DNA of 9,592 nt. Source: DASROJ01 sp035646975 (GTDB lineage Bacteria; Acidobacteriota; Polarisedimenticolia; JACPZX01; DASXTC01). The notes under the pieces are model-generated. The model did no database searches. It was given only the letters and a program-made list of their open reading frames with translations, and was not told the origin of the DNA. The position numbers and the translations under genes were made by a program. The stretch is from the NCBI GenBank assembly GCA_035646975.1, contig DASROJ010000162.1, forward strand, positions 1 through 9,592, in the 5' to 3' direction. This document shows positions 1 through 7,008 of this stretch, in pieces (position 1 is the stretch's first letter; each line of letters opens with the position of its first letter).

Positions 1-114
1 GTCCTGGAGCCTGGAGGTCTGCCGCGTGCCGAGCATCGGCTGGTGACCGTGTTTGAGAAACCCGCCGGCAAGAGACTTCGCCACGTCACCCGAACCGAGG
101 ATGCCTATCTTCAT
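1..114 (-). CDS. NADP-binding reductase-like protein (F420_oxidored fold), N-terminal fragment
   Basis: Only the first 38 codons are inside the window; the gene continues past the left edge. The visible peptide begins MKIGILGSGDVAKSLAGGF and carries the glycine-rich dinucleotide-binding loop G7-S-G9-D-V-A12 right at the N-terminus, followed by the helix and the second strand ending in LGTR (residues 28-31). This start is characteristic of the NADPH-dependent F420 reductase / NADP-oxidoreductase family, where the Thr-Arg after the second strand usually contacts the NADP 2'-phosphate. The ATG at 112-114 is preceded by GGGAGG nine bases upstream and lies 20 bp after the transketolase stop, so the gene is very likely co-transcribed with it. 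Whether the substrate is F420 or another partner cannot be told; many family members act in organisms without F420. The fold call is fairly secure and the function is open. Confidence 0.8.
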   Translation of the reverse strand, partial: MKIGILGSGDVAKSLAGGFLKHGHQPMLGTRQTSRLQD

Positions 115-123
115 GCAGTTGAT

Positions 124-129
124 CCTCCC
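124..129 (-). promoter_or_regulatory. Ribosome binding site of the left-edge reductase gene
   Basis: On the minus strand GGGAGG lies nine bases before the ATG at 112-114 and inside the 20-bp gap after the transketolase stop codon. It is what fixes the start of the short edge gene and supports its being a real coding sequence. Confidence 0.75.
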
Positions 130-134
130 GTTGT

Positions 135-2168
135 CTACCTGCCGGCCATCGACCGCTGCACCGTTGCCGCGATCTTCGACCCCGTGAACCCGAGCTGCTC
201 CGCGATCGCCTTTGCGGGGGCCGACGCGCCGAACCGATCGAGCCCGATCGTCAGCGCGCAGCGTCCCGCCACGCGGGCCCATCCGTGCGTGGAGCCGGCT
301 TCCACGACGACGACGCGGATGGCCGGATCGTCCGCCGGCACGACGCGGTCCTTGTAGGCGGGCGGCTGCTCCTCGAACAACTCCACGCAGGGCATCGAGA
401 CCACGCGCGTCGCCACGCCGTCCTTCTCGAGCAGGTCGCGGGCCTCCATCGACGGACCGACCTCCGAGCCGGTGGCGACGATGACGACGCGGGGCTTTCC
501 CGACGAGGCTTCGCGCAGCACATACCCGCCGCGCTGGAACACTTCCGGCGTGAACGGCTCGGGCGATGCGGTGTGATCGAGCGCCGGGCAGTCCTGCCGC
601 GTCAGCACGAGGAGCGTCGGACCATGACGCCGTTTGAGCGCATGGGCCCAGGCCAGCGCCGTCTCGGGTCCGTCGGCGGGACGCACGAGATGCAGGTTCG
701 GCATCGCGCGAAGCGACGCGAGATGCTCGATCGGCTGATGTGTCGGCCCGTCTTCGCCCAGCAGCACGCTGTCGTGCGTGAAGACATGGATGACCTGGAG
801 CTCGGACAAAGCGGCCAGCCGGATCGCCGGCCGCATGTAGTCCGAGAAGATCAGGAAGGTCGAGCCGTACGGGATGAACGTGCCGTCGTACGCCAGTCCG
901 TTGACCACCGCGCCCATGGCGTGCTCCCGGATGCCGAACGCGATGTTGCGACCGCCATAATCCTCCCGGCTCACGAGCGATGAAGATTTCACGACGGTCT
1001 TGGTCGACTCGACCAGGTCGGCCGCGCCGCCCACCAGCGACGGAACCAGCTCGGCCGCCTTCTGCATCAGCTTGCCGCCGTGGTTTCGCGTGGACCCCTT
1101 CTCGGCCGGCGCGGCGGCCAGCAGCGCGAGGTCGATGTCGGCCGGCACCGTGCGCTGCAGATGGGCATCGAGGACGCCGGCCCGCGCCGGATCCTTTGCC
1201 CGCAACGAAGTCAGCAGCTTCTGCCATCGATCGTAATCGGGTCTCATCTCAGCGACCCGCCGTGCGAACAGGCCGCGCACCTCTTCCGGTACGATGAAGT
1301 CGGGCTCGAGGGGCCATCCCAGCGCTTTTTTGGTGGCGATCACCTCGTCGCGGCCGAGCGGCGCGCCATGCGCCCCCGGCGTGTCGTGTTTGGTGGGCGC
1401 GCCGTTGGCGATGTGCGTGCGCGCGAGGATGATCGAAGGCCGCGAGGTCTCGGCCTGCGCCGTTTCGATCGCCGAAGCCGCCGCGGCGTGATCGTGGCCA
1501 TCGATGCGCTGTATGTGCCAGCCATACGCCTCGAACCGTCGACCGACATCCTCGGTGAACGTGATCTCGGTGCGTCCGTCGATGCTGATGTGGTTGTCGT
1601 CGTAGATGACGATGAGGTTGCCCAGCCCGAGGTGCCCGGCGATCGACGCGGACTCGGACGAGATCCCCTCCATCAGGTCGCCGTCGCTGCAGATGGCGTA
1701 GACACGATGGTCGATGAGAGGCAGATCCGCGGTGTTCACGCGGGCGGCGAGCATCCTGCCGCCAAGCGCCATGCCCACCGCGTTGCCGACGCCCTGGCCG
1801 AGCGGGCCGGTCGTCACCTCGACACCCGGAAGGCACCCGCGCTCCGGGTGCCCCGGCGTGCGGCTGCCCCACTGACGAAAGCTCCTCAGATCTTCCAGCG
1901 AGACGGCGTATCCTGCCAGATGCAGCAGAGAGTAGAGAAGCATCGAGCCGTGACCGGCCGACAGGACGAACCTGTCGCGGTTGGGCCAGGAGGGGTCGGC
2001 TGGATTGAACCTCAGGTACCGGCTCCAGAGAACGAAGGCATAGTCGGCGGCTCCCATCGGCAGACCTGGATGCCCCGAATTGGCCTTTTCCACACCGTCG
2101 ACGGAAAGCATCTTGATGGTATTGACGGCCAGTCTCGACAAATCGTCAACCGGCCCCGGGTTCGGCAT
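135..2168 (-). CDS. tkt: Transketolase
   Basis: A 677-residue protein, close to the usual bacterial length of about 660-690. It transfers two-carbon ketol units between sugar phosphates in the non-oxidative pentose phosphate pathway (cytoplasm, thiamine diphosphate plus a divalent metal). All three domains are present: the diphosphate-binding domain (about 1-330), the pyrimidine-binding domain (about 355-530) and the C-terminal domain (about 550-677). Visible active-site residues include H33 (SGHPG), H73 (AGHGSM), H107, the SDGDLMEG cofactor/metal motif at 161-168 with N192, H261 (KHDTPG), catalytic E415 (GIREHAMG), and D473 and H477 (GEDGPTHQPIE). R361, S388 and R524 match the sugar-phosphate-binding positions. 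The cofactor motif starts with Ser where E. coli has Gly (GDG), a variation also found in other lineages. The ATG at 2168 has GGAGAA seven bases upstream; an in-frame ATG at 2222 lacks comparable support and would add 18 unconserved residues. The open frame continues far upstream but only as antisense of the neighbour. Confidence 0.97.
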   Translation of the reverse strand: MPNPGPVDDLSRLAVNTIKMLSVDGVEKANSGHPGLPMGAADYAFVLWSRYLRFNPADPSWPNRDRFVLSAGHGSMLLYSLLHLAGYAVSLEDLRSFRQWGSRTPGHPERGCLPGVEVTTGPLGQGVGNAVGMALGGRMLAARVNTADLPLIDHRVYAICSDGDLMEGISSESASIAGHLGLGNLIVIYDDNHISIDGRTEITFTEDVGRRFEAYGWHIQRIDGHDHAAAASAIETAQAETSRPSIILARTHIANGAPTKHDTPGAHGAPLGRDEVIATKKALGWPLEPDFIVPEEVRGLFARRVAEMRPDYDRWQKLLTSLRAKDPARAGVLDAHLQRTVPADIDLALLAAAPAEKGSTRNHGGKLMQKAAELVPSLVGGAADLVESTKTVVKSSSLVSREDYGGRNIAFGIREHAMGAVVNGLAYDGTFIPYGSTFLIFSDYMRPAIRLAALSELQVIHVFTHDSVLLGEDGPTHQPIEHLASLRAMPNLHLVRPADGPETALAWAHALKRRHGPTLLVLTRQDCPALDHTASPEPFTPEVFQRGGYVLREASSGKPRVVIVATGSEVGPSMEARDLLEKDGVATRVVSMPCVELFEEQPPAYKDRVVPADDPAIRVVVVEAGSTHGWARVAGRCALTIGLDRFGASAPAKAIAEQLGFTGSKIAATVQRSMAGR

Positions 2169-2174
2169 GCGTGG

Positions 2175-2180
2175 TTCTCC
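2175..2180 (-). promoter_or_regulatory. Ribosome binding site of transketolase
   Basis: GGAGAA on the minus strand, seven bases before the ATG at 2168. It decides for this start over the in-frame ATG 18 codons upstream (2222), which falls inside the short divergent gap and has no purine-rich site at the right distance. Confidence 0.7.
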
Positions 2181-2192
2181 GCGTGAGAGGGT

Positions 2193-2222
2193 TTGGTCCG
2201 GAAGTTCACCGTACTTTATCAT
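2193..2222 (+). promoter_or_regulatory. Possible weak promoter of the glycosyltransferase gene in the divergent gap
   Basis: The 63-bp gap between the divergent transketolase and glycosyltransferase genes (2169-2231) holds one AT-rich patch. On the plus strand TATCAT (2217-2222) matches five of six positions of a -10 box. TTGGTC (2193-2198), 18 bases before it, is a poor -35 (three of six). Transcription from this -10 would begin near 2229-2232, essentially at the ATG of the glycosyltransferase. On the opposite strand I see no convincing transketolase promoter, only a GATAAAG patch. Low confidence. Confidence 0.25.
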
Positions 2223-2231
2223 GGCGGCCGC

Positions 2232-3974
2232 ATGAGCAGACAGCGGGCCCGGCTTGCCGAACCCCAGGACGAACCGCGTTGGATCGCCGCCGCCGTCGCG
2301 GCGGTGCTGGTCCTGTTCGTCACCCTGGCAACCTCCAGCCTGCGCGACGACAGCCAGACATCGGATGAGGCGATCCACCTGGCGGCGGGGTTCGCGCACA
2401 TCACCCGCGCCGACTTCGCGGTGAATCCCGAGCACCCGCCGCTGGCAAAGGAGATCGCCGCGCTGCCGCTGCTCTTCATGAACGTGAGCCTGCCGCTGCA
2501 GGACCCGTCCTGGGCCGGCGCGCACGCCAGCGCATTTCAGCTGCCGCTTGGAGAACGGTTCCTGTACCACAACGGTGTCCCGTTCATGACGCTGCTGATC
2601 GCCGGGCGGCTGCCGATCGTCGCGCTCGGAGCGCTGCTCTGCCTCCTGGTGTTCGTCTTTGCGCGCAGCCTCTTCGGCTGGCGGGCCGGGCTGATCAGCC
2701 TGACGCTCTGCGCGCTGGACCCGAACATCCTCGCCCACTCGCGTCTCGTCACCACCGACCTGGCGATATCCTTCTTTCTGCTGCTCGCGCTCTACTTCCT
2801 GCACCGGTATCTCACAAACGCCACCACGCTCAACCTCGCCCTCACCGGCGTGGCGGTCGGGCTGACGCTCGCCAGCAAGTTCTCGGCCGTGGTCGTGATC
2901 CCCTCGATTCTGCTGGTGCTGCTGGCGAAACGCCGCAGCGCCGCGCTGGCCGCTTCGGGTGTCATCGTGACGATCGCCCTGGTCACTCTGGCCGCGACCT
3001 ACGCGTTCGTGAATCTCCCCGTCTATCTTGCAGGGCTCAAGGGTGTGTTCAGCACCGTGACCGGTGGCAGCGAGGCGTTCCTGCTCGGCAGCATCTCGGA
3101 CAAGGGCTGGTGGTACTACTACCCGGTGGCCATGGCGCTCAAGACGCCGGTGCCCGAGCTGATTGTCTTTGCGCTGATCCCGTTTGCCTTCAGGGCGGCG
3201 AAGCGGGGGGCCGATCGCGTGGATCATCTCGTGCTGTCGGTGCCGCTCGCGCTGTTCGCCGCCGCGTCGCTGGCTTCGGCCCGCGACGTCGGCCTGCGTC
3301 ATGTGCTGCCGCTCTATCCGATCCTGTTCGTGCTGTCGGGCGCCATCGTCTGGCTGCTGCCGGCAGGGCGGCCCGCCGCATCCGCTCACCCGTCGGCTCG
3401 CAAGGCGCCGGCCCTCGTCGCGGTCGTGGTGCTGGCGCTCTGGCAGGCCGGCTCCGCGCTTTACATCCATCCCTCCTATCTGGCCTATTTCAACGAGCTG
3501 GGAGGCGGGCCGTCCAACGGCTGGCGATTGTTGAGCGACTCGAACGTGGACTGGGGTCAGGACTTCATCCGGTTGAGACGCCTGATGGAGGCGCAGGGGG
3601 TCGACGACCTGCTGCTGGGTCACTACGGCAACCAGGACCCGGGCGCCTACGGCATCGCCTACCAGTACCTGCCGGGGGCCGGGCACATCCACCCGCCGCC
3701 CGACCACCTGGTCGGGTCGGAGCGCACGCTGCTGGCCCTCAGCGTGATGAGCCTTCAGGGGATGTTCCTGCGGGACAAACAGGCCTACCGCTGGCTGTGG
3801 GAAAAGGAGCCCCTGGCCCGTGTGGGCTGGTCGATATTCGTCTATGATTTGACGGCCGACCGGGATGCGCTCGGGCATCTGGCCGGGTTCTATGATCGGG
3901 CCAGGATGCCGGCCCAGGCGGCCTGGGCGCGCGGCCGACTCTCGAGAATGGACCTGACAGCCCCGCCAAAATAA
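2232..3974 (+). CDS. Multi-pass membrane glycosyltransferase, GT39/PMT (ArnT-like) type
   Basis: A 580-residue integral membrane protein that probably moves a sugar from a polyprenyl-phosphate carrier to an acceptor on the periplasmic face of the membrane. A first hydrophobic segment (about 19-36) is followed by a loop with the acidic pair D45-E46 in SDEAIHL, the position of the catalytic acidic residues in GT39/ArnT-type GT-C enzymes, and NPEHPPLAKE (65-74). Roughly ten more hydrophobic segments follow between residues 118 and 412. The conserved LDPN (162-165) and a soluble C-terminal part with DSNVDWGQD (436-444) are typical of a bacterial subgroup annotated as phospholipid carrier-dependent glycosyltransferases. 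Donor sugar and acceptor cannot be read from the sequence. The ATG at 2232 has no clear Shine-Dalgarno site; an in-frame TTG at 2193 would add 13 residues, but its purine-rich GAGAGG lies too close. The gene is divergent from transketolase and not obviously tied to it in function. Confidence 0.85.
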   Translation: MSRQRARLAEPQDEPRWIAAAVAAVLVLFVTLATSSLRDDSQTSDEAIHLAAGFAHITRADFAVNPEHPPLAKEIAALPLLFMNVSLPLQDPSWAGAHASAFQLPLGERFLYHNGVPFMTLLIAGRLPIVALGALLCLLVFVFARSLFGWRAGLISLTLCALDPNILAHSRLVTTDLAISFFLLLALYFLHRYLTNATTLNLALTGVAVGLTLASKFSAVVVIPSILLVLLAKRRSAALAASGVIVTIALVTLAATYAFVNLPVYLAGLKGVFSTVTGGSEAFLLGSISDKGWWYYYPVAMALKTPVPELIVFALIPFAFRAAKRGADRVDHLVLSVPLALFAAASLASARDVGLRHVLPLYPILFVLSGAIVWLLPAGRPAASAHPSARKAPALVAVVVLALWQAGSALYIHPSYLAYFNELGGGPSNGWRLLSDSNVDWGQDFIRLRRLMEAQGVDDLLLGHYGNQDPGAYGIAYQYLPGAGHIHPPPDHLVGSERTLLALSVMSLQGMFLRDKQAYRWLWEKEPLARVGWSIFVYDLTADRDALGHLAGFYDRARMPAQAAWARGRLSRMDLTAPPK

Positions 3975-3982
3975 GTAATAAT
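3954..3982 (+). promoter_or_regulatory. Sigma70-type promoter of korAB
   Basis: CTGACA (3954-3959, five of six to TTGACA) and AATAAT (3977-3982, five of six to TATAAT) are separated by exactly 17 bases. The -35 and most of the spacer overlap the last codons and stop of the glycosyltransferase gene. Predicted transcription start is near 3989, leaving a leader of about 48 nt before the korA ATG. The AT-rich run stands out against the GC-rich surroundings. The match is by eye; no start site has been mapped. Confidence 0.6.
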
Positions 3983-4036
3983 GACGTCTCGCGCATCGAC
4001 ACCGGGCTTCATCAAGACATCCACGCGAGGAGAGGC

Positions 4037-5899
4037 ATGGCACTTCCGATCGTTCAGGCGCCGGACAGGGTGAAGGCTGAAAAAATCGATCGCGTCGTCA
4101 TCCGGCTCGCAGGCGATTCCGGTGACGGCATCCAGCTCAGCGGCAGCCAGCTCACGACGTCGTCGGCGATCGCCGGCAATGACCTGAGCACGTTGCCCGA
4201 CTTTCCGGCGGAGATTCGCGCCCCGGCGGGCACGCTGCCGGGTGTGAGCGGCTTCCAGATCAGCTTCAGCAATTACGACATTCACACGCCGGGCGACACC
4301 CCCGATGCGCTGGTGGCGTTCAACCCCGCTGCGCTCAAGGTCAACATCAGCGACCTGAAGCCCGGGGGGCTTCTGATCGTGAATTCGGACGCCTTCCAGG
4401 CGAAGAACCTGCAAAAGGCCGGCTATGTGAAAAACCCGCTCGAGGACGGGACGCTGGAGGGGTACCACACCCTGGCTATCCCGATCACCGACCTGAACCG
4501 CAAGGCGCTCAAGGACTCGGGTCTCGGCACGCGCGAAATGGACCGGTGCAAGAATTTCTTCACGCTCGGCATCCTCTTTCATGTGTACACCCGGCCCGAT
4601 GACGCGACGGTTCGCTGGATCGAGACGAAGTTCGCCAAGGATCCCGCGGTGAAGGCGGCCAACCTCCGATCGCTGGCGGCAGGCCGCGCCTATGCCGAGG
4701 CGACCGAAATCTTCCAGACGACCTACATCGTCGAGCGTGCCCCGTTTCCCCCCGGCGTCTATCGCAACATCATGGGGAACTCGGCGATCTGCCTCGGGCT
4801 GGTGGCCGCGTCGATCAAGTCGGGCCGTCCGCTCTTCTACGCCGGCTACCCCATCACGCCGGCCAGCCCAATCCTCCACGAGCTGGCCCGATACCGGGAG
4901 TACGGGGTCGTGACGCTGCAGGCCGAAGACGAGATCGCGGCGGTTTGCGCGGCCCTGGGCGGCGCCTTCGGCGGCGCGCTGGCCGTCACCGGAACGTCGG
5001 GGCCGGGCATCGCGCTGAAGACCGAGGCGATGGGCCTCGGGCTCATGGTGGAGCTGCCGATGGTCGTCATCAACGTGCAGCGCGGCGGTCCGAGCACGGG
5101 TCTGCCCACGAAGCCCGAGCAGGCCGACCTGCTGCAGTGCATGTTCGGCCGCCACGGTGAATCGCCGCTGCCGATTATCTCCGCCAGCTCCACCGGAGAC
5201 TGCTTCGATGTCGCGGTGGAGGCCAGCCGCATCGCGCTGAAATACATGGTTCCCGTGATCCTGATGAGCGACGGCTACCTGGCCAACGCCAGCGAGCCGT
5301 GGAAGCTCCCCGCCGAGAGCGATATCCCCGAGTTCGAGGTGCGGCTCAAGCCGGCCGGGACGGAGAAATACCTTCCCTACCTTCGCGACCCGAAAACGCT
5401 CGCGCGCAGCTGGGTGGTCCCCGGCACGCCCGGTTACGAGCACCGGATCGGCGGGATCGAGAAGGAGAACGTGACGGGCAACGTGTCGTACGACCCCGAC
5501 AACCACGAACTCATGATCCACCTTCGCGCCGAGAAGGTGCAGCGGATCGCCGACGAGCTGCCCCCCACGCGCGTGGAGGGGGACCCGGCGGGTCGATTGC
5601 TGGTGATTGGATGGGGCAGCACTCGCGGAGCCATCCAGGGCGCGGTCCGCCGCAAGGTAGCCGAGGGCAAGAAGGTCGGCTGGGTGCACCTGAGATGGAT
5701 CAATCCGTTCCCGAAGGATCTCGGCGACATCCTGAAGCGGTTCGACAAGGTTCTCGTGCCGGAGCTGAACACGGGCCAGCTCGCGCTGCTGCTTCGGGCG
5801 AAGTACCTCAAGGATGTCATCACGTACAGCAAGGTTCAGGGACGCCCCTTCAAGGCGATTGAAATCGCCGAGAAGATCGACGAGCTGCTGGAGGGTTGA
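4037..5899 (+). CDS. korA: 2-oxoacid:ferredoxin oxidoreductase, fused gamma-alpha subunit (probably 2-oxoglutarate)
   Basis: A 620-residue subunit of a coenzyme-A-dependent 2-oxoacid:ferredoxin oxidoreductase, which makes acyl-CoA, CO2 and reduced ferredoxin in the cytoplasm. The N-terminal gamma domain (about 17-230) opens with RLAGDSGDGIQLSG (23-36). The alpha part follows with the family signature YPITP at 271-275, whose threonine (T274) is a catalytic-site residue in characterised relatives, then E297-D298-E299, GTSGPG (319-324) and QRGGPSTGLPTKPEQAD (348-364). Residues from about 515 on form the domain corresponding to transketolase domain III. The gamma-alpha order and length resemble KorA of two-subunit 2-oxoglutarate enzymes such as that of mycobacteria; pyruvate or a mixed specificity cannot be excluded from sequence. 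The start is an ATG with GAGGAGAGG ending one base before it. It is followed after four bases by korB, with its own promoter upstream. Confidence 0.93.
   Translation: MALPIVQAPDRVKAEKIDRVVIRLAGDSGDGIQLSGSQLTTSSAIAGNDLSTLPDFPAEIRAPAGTLPGVSGFQISFSNYDIHTPGDTPDALVAFNPAALKVNISDLKPGGLLIVNSDAFQAKNLQKAGYVKNPLEDGTLEGYHTLAIPITDLNRKALKDSGLGTREMDRCKNFFTLGILFHVYTRPDDATVRWIETKFAKDPAVKAANLRSLAAGRAYAEATEIFQTTYIVERAPFPPGVYRNIMGNSAICLGLVAASIKSGRPLFYAGYPITPASPILHELARYREYGVVTLQAEDEIAAVCAALGGAFGGALAVTGTSGPGIALKTEAMGLGLMVELPMVVINVQRGGPSTGLPTKPEQADLLQCMFGRHGESPLPIISASSTGDCFDVAVEASRIALKYMVPVILMSDGYLANASEPWKLPAESDIPEFEVRLKPAGTEKYLPYLRDPKTLARSWVVPGTPGYEHRIGGIEKENVTGNVSYDPDNHELMIHLRAEKVQRIADELPPTRVEGDPAGRLLVIGWGSTRGAIQGAVRRKVAEGKKVGWVHLRWINPFPKDLGDILKRFDKVLVPELNTGQLALLLRAKYLKDVITYSKVQGRPFKAIEIAEKIDELLEG
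5890..5895 (+). promoter_or_regulatory. Ribosome binding site that fixes the GTG start of korB
   Basis: GGAGGG overlaps the last codons of korA and ends eight bases before the GTG at 5904. The alternative in-frame ATG at 5937 has no purine-rich site in front of it, so the GTG is the better start. The arrangement suggests translational coupling of the two subunits. Confidence 0.75.
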
Positions 5900-5903
5900 C
5901 GAC

Positions 5904-6971
5904 GTGGCGACGACAGAGACTCCCGAACACAAGCCGATGACCGCGAAGGAATTCCAGTCGGACCAGGAGGTCCGCTGGTGCCCGGGTTGCGGCGATTACG
6001 CGATCCTCAGCGCGGTGACCAACGTCTTTCCCAAGCTGGGGATCCCGCGAGAGAACTTCGTGGTCGTGAGCGGCATCGGCTGCTCGAGCCGGTTCCCGTA
6101 CTACACCAATACCTACGGGTTCCACACGATTCACGGGCGCGCTCCCGCGATCGCCACGGGGCTCAAGACGATGCGCCGCGACCTGTCGGTGTGGGTCGTC
6201 ACCGGCGACGGTGATGGCATGTCGATCGGCGGCAACCATCTCATCCATGCGATGCGCCGCAACGTCGAGCTGAAGATCCTGCTGTTCAACAACCGGATTT
6301 ACGGCCTGACCAAGGGGCAGGCCTCGCCGACATCGGAGATCGGCAAGCGCACGGCCTCGAGTCCGTACGGCACCTACGAGCGCCCGTTCAACACGGTCTC
6401 GCTGGTGCTGGGGGCCGAGGCGACCTTCGTGGCGCGCAGCGTCGACATCTATCGCAATCACCTGCAGGAGATGCTGACGCGGGCGGCGGAGCACCGCGGC
6501 ACGGCGTTCATCGAGATCTTCCAGAATTGCAACATCTTCAACGATGGCGCCTTCTCGGACGTGGTCGAGCCGACCGTGCGCGACGACCGCAACCTCCTGC
6601 TGCGTCACGGACAGCCGCTGGCGTTCGGCAAGACGAACCCCAAGGGAATCCGGCGCAACCCGGACAACGGAATGCTGGAGGTGGTCGAGCTGGGCAACGG
6701 GATCACCGAGAAGGATCTCGTCGTTCACGACGAGCGGCGTCCCGACCCGGACCTCGCGTTCGAGCTGAGCCGTCTTGACTACCCGCTCTTCCCGACGCCG
6801 ATTGGCGTGTTCCGATCGGTCCAGGCACCCACCTCCGAGGACCTCGTCTGGGCCCAGGTGGACAAGGCGAAGGCAACGAAGCCGAAAGCCGACCTCGGGT
6901 CCCTGCTGCGCCGGGGCGACGTGTGGCAGGTCACCGACGAAGGGCAGGTGCTTCAGATCGGCAGCGAGTAG
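5904..6971 (+). CDS. korB: 2-oxoacid:ferredoxin oxidoreductase, beta subunit (probably 2-oxoglutarate)
   Basis: A 355-residue beta subunit, in the usual range of about 290-370. It binds thiamine diphosphate and, in two-subunit enzymes, the [4Fe-4S] cluster that passes electrons to ferredoxin. The cluster ligands are all visible: C26 and C29 in WCPGCGDY, C60 in GIGCSSR, and C209 in FQNCNIFND. The cofactor motif GDGDGMSIGG is at 101-110, with the second half NNRIYGLTKGQ at 129-139. The C-terminal part (about 230-355) includes the TPIGVFR stretch at 298-304 and ends with LLRRGDVWQV, common in KorB-type proteins. The GTG start lies four bases after the korA stop. No ferredoxin-like delta subunit or ferredoxin gene is next to the pair, so an external ferredoxin is needed. 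The family is certain; 2-oxoglutarate as substrate is inferred from overall similarity to KorB. Confidence 0.94.
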   Translation: MATTETPEHKPMTAKEFQSDQEVRWCPGCGDYAILSAVTNVFPKLGIPRENFVVVSGIGCSSRFPYYTNTYGFHTIHGRAPAIATGLKTMRRDLSVWVVTGDGDGMSIGGNHLIHAMRRNVELKILLFNNRIYGLTKGQASPTSEIGKRTASSPYGTYERPFNTVSLVLGAEATFVARSVDIYRNHLQEMLTRAAEHRGTAFIEIFQNCNIFNDGAFSDVVEPTVRDDRNLLLRHGQPLAFGKTNPKGIRRNPDNGMLEVVELGNGITEKDLVVHDERRPDPDLAFELSRLDYPLFPTPIGVFRSVQAPTSEDLVWAQVDKAKATKPKADLGSLLRRGDVWQVTDEGQVLQIGSE

Positions 6972-7008
6972 TCCCTCCGCACCTTCGGGACGCGCCGGCC
7001 TCGGGTCG

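Noticed and set aside
285..983. Plus-strand open frame of 232 codons inside transketolase.
   Set aside because: Antisense to the conserved transketolase C-terminal half, Arg/His-rich, without support.
2169..4043. The minus-strand frame of transketolase stays open upstream across the whole glycosyltransferase gene, as if encoding a 1302-residue fusion.
   Set aside because: The extra part is Arg/Gln/His/Gly-rich low-complexity sequence with no recognisable domain, exactly antisense to a well-conserved membrane protein. Transketolase homology starts at the ATG at 2168, which has its own ribosome binding site. This is the usual GC-rich antisense artefact.
3890..5932. Long minus-strand open frame (680 codons) opposite korA.
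   Set aside because: Antisense to a clear KorA; composition is Arg/Gly/His/Asp-biased with no family motif and no plausible start site. It is explained by stop-poor antisense frames in GC-rich coding DNA.
5850..6728. Minus-strand open frame of 292 codons opposite korB.
   Set aside because: Shadow of korB; no domain is recognisable and korB motifs are intact on the other strand.
6971..6991. Possible intrinsic terminator hairpin after korB: GTCCC and GGGAC with an 11-base loop.
   Set aside because: The stem is only five base pairs, the loop is long, and no T-run follows; not enough to call a terminator.
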